Shown here in pieces: positions 26,377 through 35,913 of a stretch of 42,754 bases of DNA (within the stretch, counting starts at the first letter, position 1; the number at the start of each line of letters is the position of its first letter). The translations under genes and the position numbers were made by a program. Under the pieces are notes generated by a model. The model was not told where the DNA came from. It was given only the letters and a program-made list of their open reading frames with translations, and ran no database searches. Origin of the DNA: Clostridium sp. (GTDB lineage: Bacteria; Bacillota; Clostridia; Clostridiales; Clostridiaceae); NCBI RefSeq assembly GCF_026168755.1, contig NZ_JAPFDR010000024.1:1-42754 (forward strand), given 5' to 3'.

Positions 26377-27714
26377 TTGGAAAAGTATAAAGTTGGAATG
26401 GTCAGTTTGGGCTGTGATAAAAATAGAGTTGATTCAGAATTAATATTAGGATCTATAAATAAACATTATGAGATAACTAATGATGCAAAGGAAGCAGATA
26501 TAATTATTGTTAATACATGTGGATTCATAGAAAGTGCTAAACAGGAATCTATTGATACAATTTTAGAGATGGCAGAATATAAAAATAAATATAAATGTAA
26601 AATGTTAATTGCTACAGGATGTTTAACTCAAAGATATGGAGATGAGTTATTAGATTTAATTCCTGAAATAGATATATTAATGGGTGTTAATGATTATATG
26701 AAATTACACAGATTAATATTAGACTTTATAAAAGATCAGAAAAGAATTTCATCAGCAACATATAGTGATGAAGGAATTAACGAAGGAATTAGATTGTTAA
26801 CAACTAAGCAACATACGGCATATGTTAGAATTGCTGAAGGATGTAATAATTTCTGTACTTATTGTATAATACCTAAAATTAGAGGGAAGTTTAGAAGTAG
26901 ATTAGAAAAAAATATTTTAGATGAAGTAAAAATGTTAGTTAATAATGGTGTTAAGGAAATAATTTTAATTGCTCAGGATTTAACTGATTATGGAGTAGAT
27001 ATTTATGGCAAAAGAATGCTTCATGATTTAATATCTAAAATATCTAAAATAGAAGGTGTTGAATGGATAAGATTATTATATTGTTATCCAGAGGAAATTA
27101 CAGATGAATTAATTGAAGAAATTGCAAAAAATGAAAAAGTTGTTAAATATCTAGATTTACCAATTCAACATATAAGTAGTAGTGTTTTAAAGAAAATGGG
27201 TAGAAGAACTGATAAGGAAGCTATTATTAGTAAAATTGACACTTTAAGAAGTAAGGTTCCAGGGATTGCTTTAAGAACCTCTTTGATTGTTGGATTCCCT
27301 GGTGAAACAGATGAAGATTTTGAAGAACTAGAAAAGTTCTTAGAAGATTATAAGCTTGAAAATGTTGGGGTGTTTGCATATTCACAAGAGGAAGATACTC
27401 CAGCGGCAAAAATGGATTATCAAGTTGATGAAGAGGTTAAGTTACAACGTCAAAACAGACTTATGGCGGTTCAAAGAAATTTAGTTAAAACCCAAAATAA
27501 ATTGAAAATAGGAAATATTTATGATACTATTATAGATGGAAATAATGGAGAATATTACATTGGAAGAAGCTACGAGATGGCTCCTGAGATTGATGGTCTT
27601 ATTTATATAAAGAAAGAAAAATCATTAAATTTAGGTGATATAGTAAAAGTTAAGATTCATGATGTTATGGAGTACGATTTAATGGGAGAGGTTTTAGATG
27701 AATTTAGCAAATAA
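26377..27714 (+). CDS. rimO: ribosomal protein S12 methylthiotransferase RimO
   Basis: Radical-SAM enzyme that adds a methylthio group to the conserved Asp of ribosomal protein S12; 445 aa. An N-terminal UPF0004 domain has its three cluster cysteines in [12 protein letters not shown] (Cys 13), [14 protein letters not shown] (about 48) and [11 protein letters not shown] (about 82). The radical-SAM Cys triplet is [13 protein letters not shown] (about 155-162). A C-terminal TRAM domain (about 375-440). KNRVDSE and NTCGFIESA favour RimO over MiaB. Start TTG 26377 with AGGAGG. The last 17 bases overlap pgsA. Confidence 0.95.
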   Translation: MEKYKVGMVSLGCDKNRVDSELILGSINKHYEITNDAKEADIIIVNTCGFIESAKQESIDTILEMAEYKNKYKCKMLIATGCLTQRYGDELLDLIPEIDILMGVNDYMKLHRLILDFIKDQKRISSATYSDEGINEGIRLLTTKQHTAYVRIAEGCNNFCTYCIIPKIRGKFRSRLEKNILDEVKMLVNNGVKEIILIAQDLTDYGVDIYGKRMLHDLISKISKIEGVEWIRLLYCYPEEITDELIEEIAKNEKVVKYLDLPIQHISSSVLKKMGRRTDKEAIISKIDTLRSKVPGIALRTSLIVGFPGETDEDFEELEKFLEDYKLENVGVFAYSQEEDTPAAKMDYQVDEEVKLQRQNRLMAVQRNLVKTQNKLKIGNIYDTIIDGNNGEYYIGRSYEMAPEIDGLIYIKKEKSLNLGDIVKVKIHDVMEYDLMGEVLDEFSK

Positions 27715-28285
27715 ATTGACAATGATCAGAATATTTTTAGTGCCTGTCTTCTTAGTTTTTATAACTGTAAAAGAAATTCCATATGGATCAATAATAGCAA
27801 CTGTGGTATTTATTATAGCATCAATAACTGATCAATTAGATGGACATATAGCTAGAAGTAGAAATCAAATAACTAATTTTGGTAAATTTATGGATCCACT
27901 AGCGGATAAGTTACTAGTAACAGCTGCATTAGTTTCCTTAGTTGAACTTAAATTAGTAGCAGGTTGGGCTGTAGTTGTGATTCTAGCAAGAGAATTTGCG
28001 GTATCAGGATTAAGAACACTAGCAGCATCAGATGGTATAGTTATTGCAGCTAGTTGGTGGGGAAAAATTAAAACAGTGACACAAATGATTGCTATATTGT
28101 TATTGTTATTAAAGGTAAATATAAATACATCAGCAAATGCAATAAACTTTATAAAAAATAACAGCTTTTTAAATAGTTTCTTTACTTACGTACCAGAAAC
28201 TATAATGTTTATAGCTGTGTTAATAACAATAATTTCAGGAATTGATTATTTTGTAAAAAATAAGCATGTAATTTCTATGAAATAG
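27698..28285 (+). CDS. pgsA: CDP-diacylglycerol-glycerol-3-phosphate 3-phosphatidyltransferase
   Basis: Makes phosphatidylglycerophosphate, the committed step to phosphatidylglycerol and cardiolipin, in the cytoplasmic membrane. 195 aa with about six hydrophobic helices. The CDP-alcohol phosphotransferase signature is complete: DQLDGHIAR (about 47-55) followed by [10 protein letters not shown] (about 65-74), supplying the metal-binding Asp residues. The gene starts at ATG 27698 inside the end of rimO (17-base overlap, different frame) with GGGAGAGG as ribosome site, so translation is coupled. Followed by a terminator. Confidence 0.96.
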   Translation: MNLANKLTMIRIFLVPVFLVFITVKEIPYGSIIATVVFIIASITDQLDGHIARSRNQITNFGKFMDPLADKLLVTAALVSLVELKLVAGWAVVVILAREFAVSGLRTLAASDGIVIAASWWGKIKTVTQMIAILLLLLKVNINTSANAINFIKNNSFLNSFFTYVPETIMFIAVLITIISGIDYFVKNKHVISMK

Positions 28286-28323
28286 AAGTTTAAAAATAGT
28301 TTAAATGGATATAATTTTTAAAG

Positions 28324-28360
28324 AAAGGTTCCTTCTATGTTTTTATAGTAGGAACTTTTA
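28324..28360 (+). terminator. terminator after pgsA
   Basis: AAAGGTTCCTTCTAT (28324-28338) pairs with ATAGTAGGAACTTTT (28345-28359), one mismatch and one G-T pair, ending in a T run. It separates pgsA from recA. Confidence 0.75.
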
Positions 28361-28383
28361 ATATAGCAAAAATATAATAAATG

Positions 28384-28412
28384 TTGACTATAAATCAAAT
28401 ATAAATTATAAT
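28384..28412 (+). promoter_or_regulatory. recA promoter
   Basis: TTGACT (28384-28389) and TATAAT (28407-28412) with a 17-base spacer. The start near 28419 lies just before the LexA box. Confidence 0.8.
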
Positions 28413-28424
28413 TTAATTATAGTA

Positions 28425-28436
28425 GAACAAATGTTC
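28425..28436. promoter_or_regulatory. LexA (SOS) box of recA
   Basis: GAACAAATGTTC, a perfect GAAC-N4-GTTC Gram-positive SOS box, a few bases downstream of the predicted start site and 20 bases before the ATG. LexA, coded in this window, should repress here. Confidence 0.9.
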
Positions 28437-28455
28437 ATGAAAGGGTGGTTATTTT

Positions 28456-29493
28456 ATGGCAAATATAGATGAAAATAAGTTAAAAGCAATTGAGAATGCG
28501 ATGAGTCAAATTGAAAAACAATTTGGTAAAGGTTCTATAATGAAATTAGGTGAACATAGTACTTTGAATGTAGATTCAATTTCAACTGGCTGCCTTGATT
28601 TAGATATAGCTTTAGGAATTGGTGGAGTTCCAAGAGGAAGAATAATAGAAATTTATGGGCCAGAAAGTTCAGGTAAAACAACAGTGGCATTACATGTAGC
28701 TGCAGAAGCTCAAAAATTAGGAGGAGCAGTAGCTTTCGTAGATGCTGAGCATGCTTTAGATCCTAGTTATGCAAGGAATGTAGGAGTTGATACAGAAAAT
28801 CTTATAGTATCTCAACCAGATACTGGAGAACAAGGTCTTGAGATAGCAGAAGCTTTAGTTAGATCTGGAGCTATAGATGTACTTGTAGTTGACTCAGTTG
28901 CAGCTTTAGTTCCAAGAGCTGAAATAGAAGGTGAAATGGGAGATTCTCATGTTGGATTACAAGCTAGATTAATGTCTCAAGCATTAAGAAAATTAACTGG
29001 TACTATTAATAAATCTAAATGTGTAGTTATTTTTATAAATCAATTAAGAGAAAAAGTTGGAGTTATGTTTGGAAATCCAGAAACGACTACAGGAGGAAGA
29101 GCTCTTAAGTTCTATTCAAGTGTAAGAATGGATGTAAGAAGAATTGATTCAATAAAGCAAGGTGATGAAATTGTTGGTAACAGAACAAGAGTTAAGATAA
29201 TGAAAAATAAAGTAGCTCCTCCATTTAAACAAGCTGAATTTGATATAATGTATAATGAAGGTATTTCTAGAACAGGAAATATTGTTGATGTTGGTGTTAA
29301 AGAAAATATTGTTCAAAAGAGTGGTGCTTGGTTCTCTTATGGTGATATAAGATTAGGTCAAGGTAGGGAAAATGCTAAGCAATATCTAAAGGAAAATCCA
29401 GAAGTTGCATTAGAAATTGAAAACAAAATAAGAGCAAAGTATGAATTGCCATTAATGGAAGATAAAAATATAGAGAAAAAAGAAAATAAATAA
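28456..29493 (+). CDS. recA: recombinase RecA
   Basis: Strand-exchange ATPase and co-protease for LexA; 345 aa, full length. Walker [10 protein letters not shown] (about 66-74), Walker [13 protein letters not shown] (about 140), DNA-binding loop L1 near [12 protein letters not shown], loop L2 region around [20 protein letters not shown] (about 193-212), and an acidic/lysine C-terminal tail ([11 protein letters not shown]). Ribosome site AAGGGTGG. Regulated by the LexA box just upstream and closed by a 20-bp hairpin. The gene order rimO-pgsA-recA-rny is a standard clostridial arrangement. Confidence 0.99.
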   Translation: MANIDENKLKAIENAMSQIEKQFGKGSIMKLGEHSTLNVDSISTGCLDLDIALGIGGVPRGRIIEIYGPESSGKTTVALHVAAEAQKLGGAVAFVDAEHALDPSYARNVGVDTENLIVSQPDTGEQGLEIAEALVRSGAIDVLVVDSVAALVPRAEIEGEMGDSHVGLQARLMSQALRKLTGTINKSKCVVIFINQLREKVGVMFGNPETTTGGRALKFYSSVRMDVRRIDSIKQGDEIVGNRTRVKIMKNKVAPPFKQAEFDIMYNEGISRTGNIVDVGVKENIVQKSGAWFSYGDIRLGQGRENAKQYLKENPEVALEIENKIRAKYELPLMEDKNIEKKENK

Positions 29494-29496
29494 GTT

Positions 29497-29540
29497 ATAA
29501 ACGACCTATATAATTAATATTAATTATATAGGTCGTTTAT
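29497..29540 (+). terminator. recA terminator
   Basis: Perfect 20-bp inverted repeat, arms 29497-29516 and 29521-29540, 4-base loop. The T tract is short (GTTTATATAT). Confidence 0.7.
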
Positions 29541-29577
29541 ATATCTGTTTAAAAGGGGAATACTAAAAAAGAGAAGT

Positions 29578-29609
29578 GTATATACCTATAACTTCTTATA
29601 GGTATATAC
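29578..29609. repeat. 14-bp inverted repeat with CTTC loop upstream of rny promoter
   Basis: GTATATACCTATAA (29578-29591), CTTC, TTATAGGTATATAC (29596-29609). No T tract follows. It ends 13 bases before the -35 of rny, so a DNA operator is as likely as an RNA hairpin. Confidence 0.65.
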
Positions 29610-29622
29610 CAATCAACTAATC

Positions 29623-29651
29623 TTGACATAATTTTGTTTTTAAGGTAAAAT
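29623..29651 (+). promoter_or_regulatory. rny promoter
   Basis: TTGACA (29623-29628) and TAAAAT (29646-29651), 17-base spacer. The 100-base leader contains a small hairpin (CTCTAT / ATAGAG near 29715-29735) before the ribosome site GAGGAGG. Confidence 0.8.
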
Positions 29652-29758
29652 AATAACAAATACTGGTTTATCATATTCATAGGGACAGTGAGAATAATAT
29701 GGCACCTAGACGTTCTCTATTCATTTATAAATAGAGATTTATACGAGGAGGTGTTAGT

Positions 29759-31303
29759 TTGGATAAGATATTACCAATGATATTGGTTGATATTTTGTTA
29801 TTAGTAGTATTCGGTTTTATCGTATACAAAGCTATACAAAAGGCCACACAAAATAAAGTTTTATTTTTAGAAAAAGAAGCTAATGATTTAGTAGAAAAAG
29901 CTAAAAGAGAAGCTGAAGCGACTAAAAAAGAAGCTATTTTAGAGGCAAAAGAAGAAGTTCACAGACTAAGAAATGATTTAGACAGAGATTCTCGTGAGAG
30001 AAGAAATGAAATTCAAAGGCTTGAAAGAAGAATTCTTCAAAGAGAGGAATCTTTAGACAAAAAGAGTGATCTTTTAGAAAAGAAAGAAGAGACTATCAAT
30101 AAGAGATTGCAAGAAATTGATCAAATGGAAGAAAATATTCAGCAGTTATATGTAAAAAGAAGAGAAGAATTAGAAAGAATTTCAACTTTAACATCTGAAG
30201 AAGCAAAAGAGATACTTCTTGGAGAAGTTAGAAAAGAAGTTTCTCATGATGCAGCTTTAATGATTAAAGATATTGAATCAAAAGCTAAGGAAGAAGCTGA
30301 TAAAAAGGCAAGAGAAATTATAACTACTGCAATTCAAAGATGTGCAGCTGATCATGTATCTGAATCAACAGTTCATGTTGTTGCATTACCAAATGATGAG
30401 ATGAAAGGCAGAATTATTGGAAGAGAAGGTAGAAATATAAGAACACTCGAAACATTAACAGGAGTAGATTTAATAATTGATGATACTCCAGAAGCGGTTA
30501 TTTTATCTAGTTTTGATCCTATAAGAAGAGAAGTAGCTAGAATAGCACTTGAAAAATTAATTGTAGATGGAAGAATACATCCAGCTAGAATTGAAGAAAT
30601 GGTTGAAAGAGCCAAAAAAGATGTTGAAAATGATATTAAAGAAGAAGGCGAACAAGCGACTTTAGAAACAGGTGTACATGGTTTACATCCTGAAATTATA
30701 AGACTTTTAGGAAGGTTGAAGTATAGAACTAGCTATGGTCAAAATGTTTTAAAACATTCAATAGAAGTTGCATACTTAGCAAGTGTAATGGCTTCAGAAT
30801 TAGGTCTTGATGTGAATTTAGCTAAGAGGGCCGGATTGTTGCATGACATTGGTAAGGCAATAGATCAAGAACAAGAAGGACCTCACGCTTTAATTGGAGG
30901 AGATTTTGCTAAAAAGTATCATGAATCACCTTTAGTTGTTAATGCAATTGCAGCTCATCATGGTGATGTAGAAATGATGTCTTTAGAAGCTGTTTTAGTT
31001 CAAGCAGCTGATGCAATATCAGCAGCTAGACCTGGTGCAAGAAGAGAGACACTAGAAGCTTATATTAAGAGATTAGAGAGACTTGAAGAAATTGCAAATT
31101 CTTATGAGGGCGTAGATAAGTCATATGCCATTCAAGCTGGAAGAGAAATTAGAATCATGGTTAAACCAGAACAATTAGACGATGCTGGTTCTATTGAATT
31201 AGCTCGTGATTTAGCTAAAAGTGTTGAAGAACAATTAGAGTATCCAGGGCAAATTAAGATTAATGTAATAAGAGAAATAAGAGCTGTGGATTTTGCTAAA
31301 TAA
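29759..31303 (+). CDS. rny: ribonuclease Y
   Basis: Membrane-tethered endoribonuclease that starts mRNA decay in Firmicutes; 514 aa. One N-terminal membrane helix (about 4-22), a long Lys/Glu/Arg coiled coil (about 30-180), a KH RNA-binding domain (about 205-265, with [15 protein letters not shown]), and an HD phosphohydrolase domain (about 330-425) with [13 protein letters not shown] (HD pair about 362) and [10 protein letters not shown]. Start TTG 29759 with GAGGAGGTG. A clean sigma-A promoter and its own terminator make it monocistronic. Confidence 0.98.
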   Translation: MDKILPMILVDILLLVVFGFIVYKAIQKATQNKVLFLEKEANDLVEKAKREAEATKKEAILEAKEEVHRLRNDLDRDSRERRNEIQRLERRILQREESLDKKSDLLEKKEETINKRLQEIDQMEENIQQLYVKRREELERISTLTSEEAKEILLGEVRKEVSHDAALMIKDIESKAKEEADKKAREIITTAIQRCAADHVSESTVHVVALPNDEMKGRIIGREGRNIRTLETLTGVDLIIDDTPEAVILSSFDPIRREVARIALEKLIVDGRIHPARIEEMVERAKKDVENDIKEEGEQATLETGVHGLHPEIIRLLGRLKYRTSYGQNVLKHSIEVAYLASVMASELGLDVNLAKRAGLLHDIGKAIDQEQEGPHALIGGDFAKKYHESPLVVNAIAAHHGDVEMMSLEAVLVQAADAISAARPGARRETLEAYIKRLERLEEIANSYEGVDKSYAIQAGREIRIMVKPEQLDDAGSIELARDLAKSVEEQLEYPGQIKINVIREIRAVDFAK

Positions 31304-31306
31304 ATA

Positions 31307-31344
31307 AAAAATACATTTTGTAATTATACAAAATGTATTTTTTT
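31307..31344 (+). terminator. rny terminator
   Basis: AAAAATACATTTTGTA (31307-31322) with TACAAAATGTATTTTT (31327-31342), perfect 16 bp, 4-base loop, T tail. Confidence 0.8.
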
Positions 31345-31373
31345 AGTTTATAAAAAATTTTTTTAATAAAAGA

Positions 31374-31398
31374 AGGAACTTTAAGTATTTTGTAGAAT
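31374..31398 (+). promoter_or_regulatory. sigma-H-type promoter of spoVS
   Basis: AGGAACT (31374-31380) preceded by GA, then 13 bases, then AGAAT (31394-31398). This fits the sigma-H consensus RWAGGANNT - HGAAT. spoVS is known to be sigma-H dependent in Bacillus. Confidence 0.6.
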
Positions 31399-31466
31399 AT
31401 ATAATCATATAAGTGATTATACGTCATTAGATGTAAACGGTTTTAAATTAGGAGGTAGTAATATAA

Positions 31467-31727
31467 ATGGAAGTATTAAAAGTATCAACAAAATCAAACC
31501 CAAATTCTGTGGCAGGTGCTTTAGCAGCAATTATAAAAGAAAAGAATATTGTAGAGATACAAGCTGTAGGTGCTGGTGCGATAAATCAAGCGGTAAAGGC
31601 TATAGCAATTGCAAGGGGGTTTGTAGCACCAAGTGGAAGAGATATAGTATGTGTACCTGCATTTACAGATATTGAAATTGATGGAGAGGAAAGAACTGCA
31701 ATAAAACTAATAGTTCAACCTAGATAA
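31467..31727 (+). CDS. spoVS: stage V sporulation protein S
   Basis: 86-aa Alba-like protein, highly conserved in spore-formers, involved in regulating sporulation and coat assembly in Bacillus. Recognised by VLKVSTKSNPNSVAGALA (4-21), AVGAGAINQAVKAIAIARG (about 33-51) and the C-terminal IKLIVQPR. Full length. ATG 31467 follows AGGAGG. A sigma-H-like promoter lies about 70 bases upstream. The DNA or RNA target is not settled for this family. Confidence 0.98.
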   Translation: MEVLKVSTKSNPNSVAGALAAIIKEKNIVEIQAVGAGAINQAVKAIAIARGFVAPSGRDIVCVPAFTDIEIDGEERTAIKLIVQPR

Positions 31728-31870
31728 GTAAATAAAAAACATATTTGAAAATTAAAAAATTCAACTTTTTTATTAAAAAGTATTTTAGTATTGAAATTCT
31801 TTAAAAGACAGTATATAATGTAATCGTTAGATATATAATATAATATATTATACGTAAAGAGGTGTGTTTA

Positions 31871-32131
31871 ATGGTATCTAAAGAAGTAATAGTAAACAAT
31901 GGAACTGGTTTACATGCAAGACCAGCGACTTTATTAGTTAAGAAAGCTTCATCTTTCAAATCTGATGTAAGCATTGAATTTAACGGGAAGAAAGCTAATG
32001 TTAAAAGCTTAATCGGTGTTTTATCATTAGGAGTTACTAAAGGAGCTAACATCACAGTAACAGCTAGTGGTGATGATGAAACTTTAGCAGCTGAAGAAAT
32101 CGCTAAATTAATCGAAACTTTAGAAGACTAA
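31871..32131 (+). CDS. ptsH: phosphocarrier protein HPr
   Basis: Phosphate carrier of the sugar phosphotransferase system and, when phosphorylated on Ser46, co-repressor with CcpA. 86 aa from ATG 31871 (AGAGGTG upstream; a GTG at 31862 is too close). His15 in GTGLHARPA and Ser46 in VKSLIGVLSLG are both present, so enzyme I and HPr-kinase sites are intact. It stands alone, separate from ptsI, beside spoVS. A short hairpin terminator follows. Confidence 0.97.
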   Translation: MVSKEVIVNNGTGLHARPATLLVKKASSFKSDVSIEFNGKKANVKSLIGVLSLGVTKGANITVTASGDDETLAAEEIAKLIETLED

Positions 32132-32134
32132 AAT

Positions 32135-32163
32135 AAAAAAAGTGCTTTATGCACTTTTTTTAT
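32135..32163 (+). terminator. HPr terminator
   Basis: AAAAAAAGTGC (32135-32145), TTTAT loop, GCACTTTTTTT (32151-32161). Confidence 0.85.
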
Positions 32164-32336
32164 TTTTCTGTTTTTATGTATTAAATTCAATTGTTATTTG
32201 AGCCTAATAAAACAAGAATATAGGATAGCTTATGAAAAAATTTAACTTACATATAGTAAATCCTATGTATTATATATACATATAAAATAATATGAAAAAT
32301 TTTTAAAAATTATAACTAACAAAATAAATAAAAATA

Positions 32337-32345
32337 TGGTATAAT
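32337..32345 (+). promoter_or_regulatory. extended -10 promoter of purB
   Basis: TG-G-TATAAT at 32337-32345, 47 bases before ATG 32392. No purine riboswitch is visible in the 230-base gap; it holds an AT-rich inverted repeat TATGTAT/ATACATA near 32264-32282. Confidence 0.5.
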
Positions 32346-32391
32346 ACGAATTATATAAAATAAATAACAAGTAATATTCGGAGGTATTTAA

Positions 32392-33822
32392 ATGACAAAT
32401 TTATACAACTCGCCATTAAACTCAAGATATGCATCAAAGGAAATGAGTTATATATTTTCTGATGATATGAAATTTTCAACTTGGAGAAAGCTTTGGGTTG
32501 CTTTAGCTGAAGGAGAAAAGGAATTAGGATTAAATATTACAGATGAGCAAATAAATGAATTAAAATCTAATATAAATAATATAAATTATGAAGAAGCAAT
32601 AAAAAAAGAAAAGGAAGTAAGACATGATGTTATGAGTCATGTTTATGCTTATGGATTACAATGTCCAAATGCAAGGGGAATAATACACTTAGGTGCTACT
32701 AGCTGCTATGTTGGAGATAATACTGATATAATAATAATGAGAGATGCTTTATTATTAACTAAAAAGAAAATAGTTACTGTATTATATCATCTTTCTAATT
32801 TTGCAATGAAATATAAAGATATGCCTACTTTAGGATTTACACATTTTCAACCTGCTCAATTAACAACTGTAGGTAAAAGAGCTTCATTATGGATGCAAGA
32901 TTTAGTTTTAGATATAGAAAATATAGACTTTTTAATATCTAAATTAAAATTAAGAGGAGTAAAGGGGACAACTGGTACTCAAGCTAGTTTTATGAATTTA
33001 TTTGAAGGTGATGAAAGTAAAGTTAAAGCATTAGATACATATGTTGCTGAAAAAATGGGCTTTGATAAAAGTTATGGAGTGACTGGTCAAACATATCCAA
33101 GAAAAGTTGATTCAATAGTATTAAATACATTATCTGAAATAGCTCAAAGTGCTTATAAATTCAGTAATGATTTAAGATTATTACAAAGTATGAAGGAAGT
33201 CGAAGAACCATTTGAAAAACATCAAATAGGATCATCAGCAATGGCGTATAAGAGAAATCCTATGAGAAGTGAAAGAATAGGTGCTCTTGCAAGAACAGTA
33301 ATTGTAAATGCGATAAATCCTGCGATAACAGCTTCTACGCAATGGTTTGAAAGAACTTTAGATGATTCTGCTAATAAGAGAATATCTGTTGCAGAAGCAT
33401 TCCTAGCATTAGATGGTGTATTAAATCTATATATTAATATTGCTGAAAATATGGTTGTATATGAAAAGGTAATAGCTAGTCATGTTAATAATGAATTACC
33501 ATTTATGGCTACAGAAAACATAATGATGGAATCAGTTAAAAAGGGGGGAGATAGACAAGAGTTACACGAAAAAATAAGAGTACATTCTATGGCTGCTTCT
33601 CAAAGAGTTAAAGGTGAAGGATTAAATAATGACTTAATTGAGAGAATTATAGCAGATGAATCATTTAATTTAAGTAAAGAAGAAATCTTAGCTATTATAG
33701 ATCCACAAAAGTTTGTTGGAAGAGCTCCAAGTCAAGTTGTTGAGTTTATAGAAGAGTATGTAGAACCTGTTATAAAAGAAAATAAAGATGCTTTAGATAT
33801 AAAGAGTGAAATTAATGTTTAA
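32392..33822 (+). CDS. purB: adenylosuccinate lyase
   Basis: Cleaves SAICAR and adenylosuccinate in purine synthesis, releasing fumarate; 476 aa homotetramer. Fumarase/aspartase superfamily: MSHVYAYG, HLGATSCYVGDNTD (about 101-114, catalytic His region), LGFTHFQPAQLTTVGKRA (about 150) and the signature GSSAMAYKRNPMRSER (about 281-296). Ribosome site GGAGG. Here it is separate from other pur genes. The length and the GSSAMAYKRNP form match the longer PurB type of clostridia and animals. Confidence 0.97.
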   Translation: MTNLYNSPLNSRYASKEMSYIFSDDMKFSTWRKLWVALAEGEKELGLNITDEQINELKSNINNINYEEAIKKEKEVRHDVMSHVYAYGLQCPNARGIIHLGATSCYVGDNTDIIIMRDALLLTKKKIVTVLYHLSNFAMKYKDMPTLGFTHFQPAQLTTVGKRASLWMQDLVLDIENIDFLISKLKLRGVKGTTGTQASFMNLFEGDESKVKALDTYVAEKMGFDKSYGVTGQTYPRKVDSIVLNTLSEIAQSAYKFSNDLRLLQSMKEVEEPFEKHQIGSSAMAYKRNPMRSERIGALARTVIVNAINPAITASTQWFERTLDDSANKRISVAEAFLALDGVLNLYINIAENMVVYEKVIASHVNNELPFMATENIMMESVKKGGDRQELHEKIRVHSMAASQRVKGEGLNNDLIERIIADESFNLSKEEILAIIDPQKFVGRAPSQVVEFIEEYVEPVIKENKDALDIKSEINV

Positions 33823-33832
33823 TTATTAATAG

Positions 33833-33875
33833 AAAAACTCGCCTTAGGCAAATATTATGCCTAAGGCGAGTTTTT
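33833..33875 (+). terminator. purB terminator
   Basis: Perfect 18-bp inverted repeat (33833-33850 with 33858-33875), 7-base loop, T5 in the 3' arm. Confidence 0.9.
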
Positions 33876-33956
33876 CTATTAAATTATCATTGAGAGTAAT
33901 GTAATTAGTGAGAAAAACATATCTTATAGTAATAATAGTATAAGGGGAATATTACC

Positions 33957-35795
33957 ATGGATAGGGTTTACAGACTTATGTTAAATAATAAAGCTTTTGA
34001 TGATATTGTTGAAAATTTAATAAATAAAAAGTATGTTGCAATAATAAAGAAAAATGAAGAATTTAGTGATATAATTAACTATTTTAATGATTTTATAATA
34101 AATGAATTTGATAAGAAAAGCTTATCTAAAATAATTAGTGAAATTATAAAAGATGATAATGATGAAAAATTAGATATTAAAAAAATGACAGTTTTAAGAA
34201 GACAAATAAATAATAATGCAGAAAACATTATAAAAATATTCTCTACATTTATTAATAAGGACTCAATAAACTATTCCTTAAATGATTTATATTCAATCAC
34301 TCATAAAATTATTGAATTTAAAGATAAGGAGTTTGAATATTATTCTATATTAAGTAAATCTCCGATAATTTTAGAGGGTAATAGTTCTGAAATAATTAAA
34401 GAAGTTAATTATTTAATAAAAAATAATTATGTAAATAGTTTTCTTAAATATAAGAAATTTAAAAATAACAAGAAATTTGATATAATAAAAGATTATATTA
34501 ATAAAGATGATATTAATAAAGTTATAAAAAAGTTAAGTGAAATTTTAAATAATAATTTCGCATTTATACCCCCAATTTATTTTAATGAATATACAAGTGA
34601 TTTTGAAAATGAGAAAATATATTATAACAATTATAGTAATGAGCAAATTAAAGATATAGCAAAGAATATAAATTATAAACATAATAAAGAAATTCTTGAT
34701 AAAGCAGAAAGTTTAAAATGGTATAAGTGTTTAGGAATTAAGAAACATAAAGAGATGGCTACTAGAAAGAAAGAATTGTATGAAGAGTATAAGGAAAAAG
34801 AAAATTTGATATGTAATCAATACATTGAAAATATAGAATATCTACAGATGTTTTTAGAATCATTTTCTTTTGTAAATAAAGTTTATAAAGGTGAAGTTTT
34901 AGAAGAAATAAATAAACGTATTACAAATCAAGAGGAATTGTATAATTATATATATTATATTAAAGAAACATTATCTGTATATAAGGATTACTTAGTATTG
35001 AAAAGTAATATTAAGATGTTGAGTAAAACTTCAATGGAGCTTTTGGAGTATATATATGAAAAGTTAATTAATAAAAAAGAGTTAAATAGTGTATTAGAAT
35101 TTGTGCCTAATTACTACTGTTATAAGATTATAGAGGTTATAGAAAATAATAAGATAAATATAATAAATTCTTACGATAAAGTGTATAAGAAAATAATTAA
35201 GTTAAATGAAGCATTAAAATCATATAATAAAATTTTGTTAAAAGCATTAAGAGAAAATTGTACTATGGAAATTAAGAGATTTTCTATTGAAAATAATATA
35301 AAGATTCATGAATTAGATATTGATAAATTAACTAATGAAAAGTATGATAAGGAAAATATTTGTTTCTTATTAAAAATGTTTCCTATTATAATTTTAGATG
35401 AAAAAGAATATTTTGAATATAAAGATAAGATAGATAAAGCTTTTAATTTAGTTGTTCAACAATCAGATTTGATAGATATGTCAGATAGTAGATGCGGAAA
35501 AGATGGTGAGATTTGTAATGAAAAACTAGATATAAGTATAATTAAAATGCTTAATAATTTGGGGTATAGCATCTTTCAAAAAGAAGATGATATTTCAATT
35601 ATATATGTAGATTTTGAAAAGGCAAAAAACAAGGTTATATATATAAATAATAAAGAGGTTTTTGATTATAAAGAATTAATTAAAATAATAGATTTAATTA
35701 ATTTAGGATATAAAATAATTTTTGTATGGTACAGAAACTGGTGGATAAATAAAAATGAAGAGGTTGAAAAAATACACAAATTATTAAATGAATAA
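33957..35795 (+). CDS. 612-aa protein resembling a decayed SF1 helicase-nuclease
   Basis: I do not recognise a curated family. The C-terminal 90 residues match the pattern of the Vsr-like nuclease domain at the end of DUF4011-type superfamily I helicases: IIKMLNNLGYSIFQ (about 528-541) and a last helix block GYKIIFVWYRNWWINKNEEV (about 584-603), typical G-W-x-I-x-x-V-W-x-x-x-W-W. The catalytic D and E-x-K positions are replaced (ISIIYVD, VIYINNK). Before it, LLKMFPIIILDEKEYFE and FNLVVQQSDLIDMS look like the segment leading to helicase motif II, with DEAS lost. No Walker A is seen. Residues 1-460 are helical. ATG 33957 follows AAGGGG. Probably non-catalytic. Confidence 0.55.
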   Translation: MDRVYRLMLNNKAFDDIVENLINKKYVAIIKKNEEFSDIINYFNDFIINEFDKKSLSKIISEIIKDDNDEKLDIKKMTVLRRQINNNAENIIKIFSTFINKDSINYSLNDLYSITHKIIEFKDKEFEYYSILSKSPIILEGNSSEIIKEVNYLIKNNYVNSFLKYKKFKNNKKFDIIKDYINKDDINKVIKKLSEILNNNFAFIPPIYFNEYTSDFENEKIYYNNYSNEQIKDIAKNINYKHNKEILDKAESLKWYKCLGIKKHKEMATRKKELYEEYKEKENLICNQYIENIEYLQMFLESFSFVNKVYKGEVLEEINKRITNQEELYNYIYYIKETLSVYKDYLVLKSNIKMLSKTSMELLEYIYEKLINKKELNSVLEFVPNYYCYKIIEVIENNKINIINSYDKVYKKIIKLNEALKSYNKILLKALRENCTMEIKRFSIENNIKIHELDIDKLTNEKYDKENICFLLKMFPIIILDEKEYFEYKDKIDKAFNLVVQQSDLIDMSDSRCGKDGEICNEKLDISIIKMLNNLGYSIFQKEDDISIIYVDFEKAKNKVIYINNKEVFDYKELIKIIDLINLGYKIIFVWYRNWWINKNEEVEKIHKLLNE

Positions 35796-35849
35796 TTAAG
35801 ATGATGAAAATGGCAGCTATAAGAGGTTGCCATTAATTTAGTATTAAAT

Positions 35850-35879
35850 TTGAACTATATTATTAAAATATGATAAAAT
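35850..35879 (+). promoter_or_regulatory. promoter of uup
   Basis: TTGAAC (35850-35855) and TAAAAT (35874-35879), 18-base spacer, with TG one base before the -10. Confidence 0.55.
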
Positions 35880-35913
35880 TAGTGAATGAAATGAATAATC
35901 AAAGGAGAAAAAA

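Noticed and set aside
30373..30615. minus-strand ORF opposite the KH domain of rny
   Set aside because: Shadow ORF, no start signals.
32164..32391. purine riboswitch or 6S RNA before purB
   Set aside because: No conserved riboswitch core and no long GC-containing stem; only AT-rich inverted repeats.
35809..35834. terminator after the 612-aa gene
   Set aside because: Only a 7-bp stem (AATGGCA/TGCCATT) with no T run; too weak to call.
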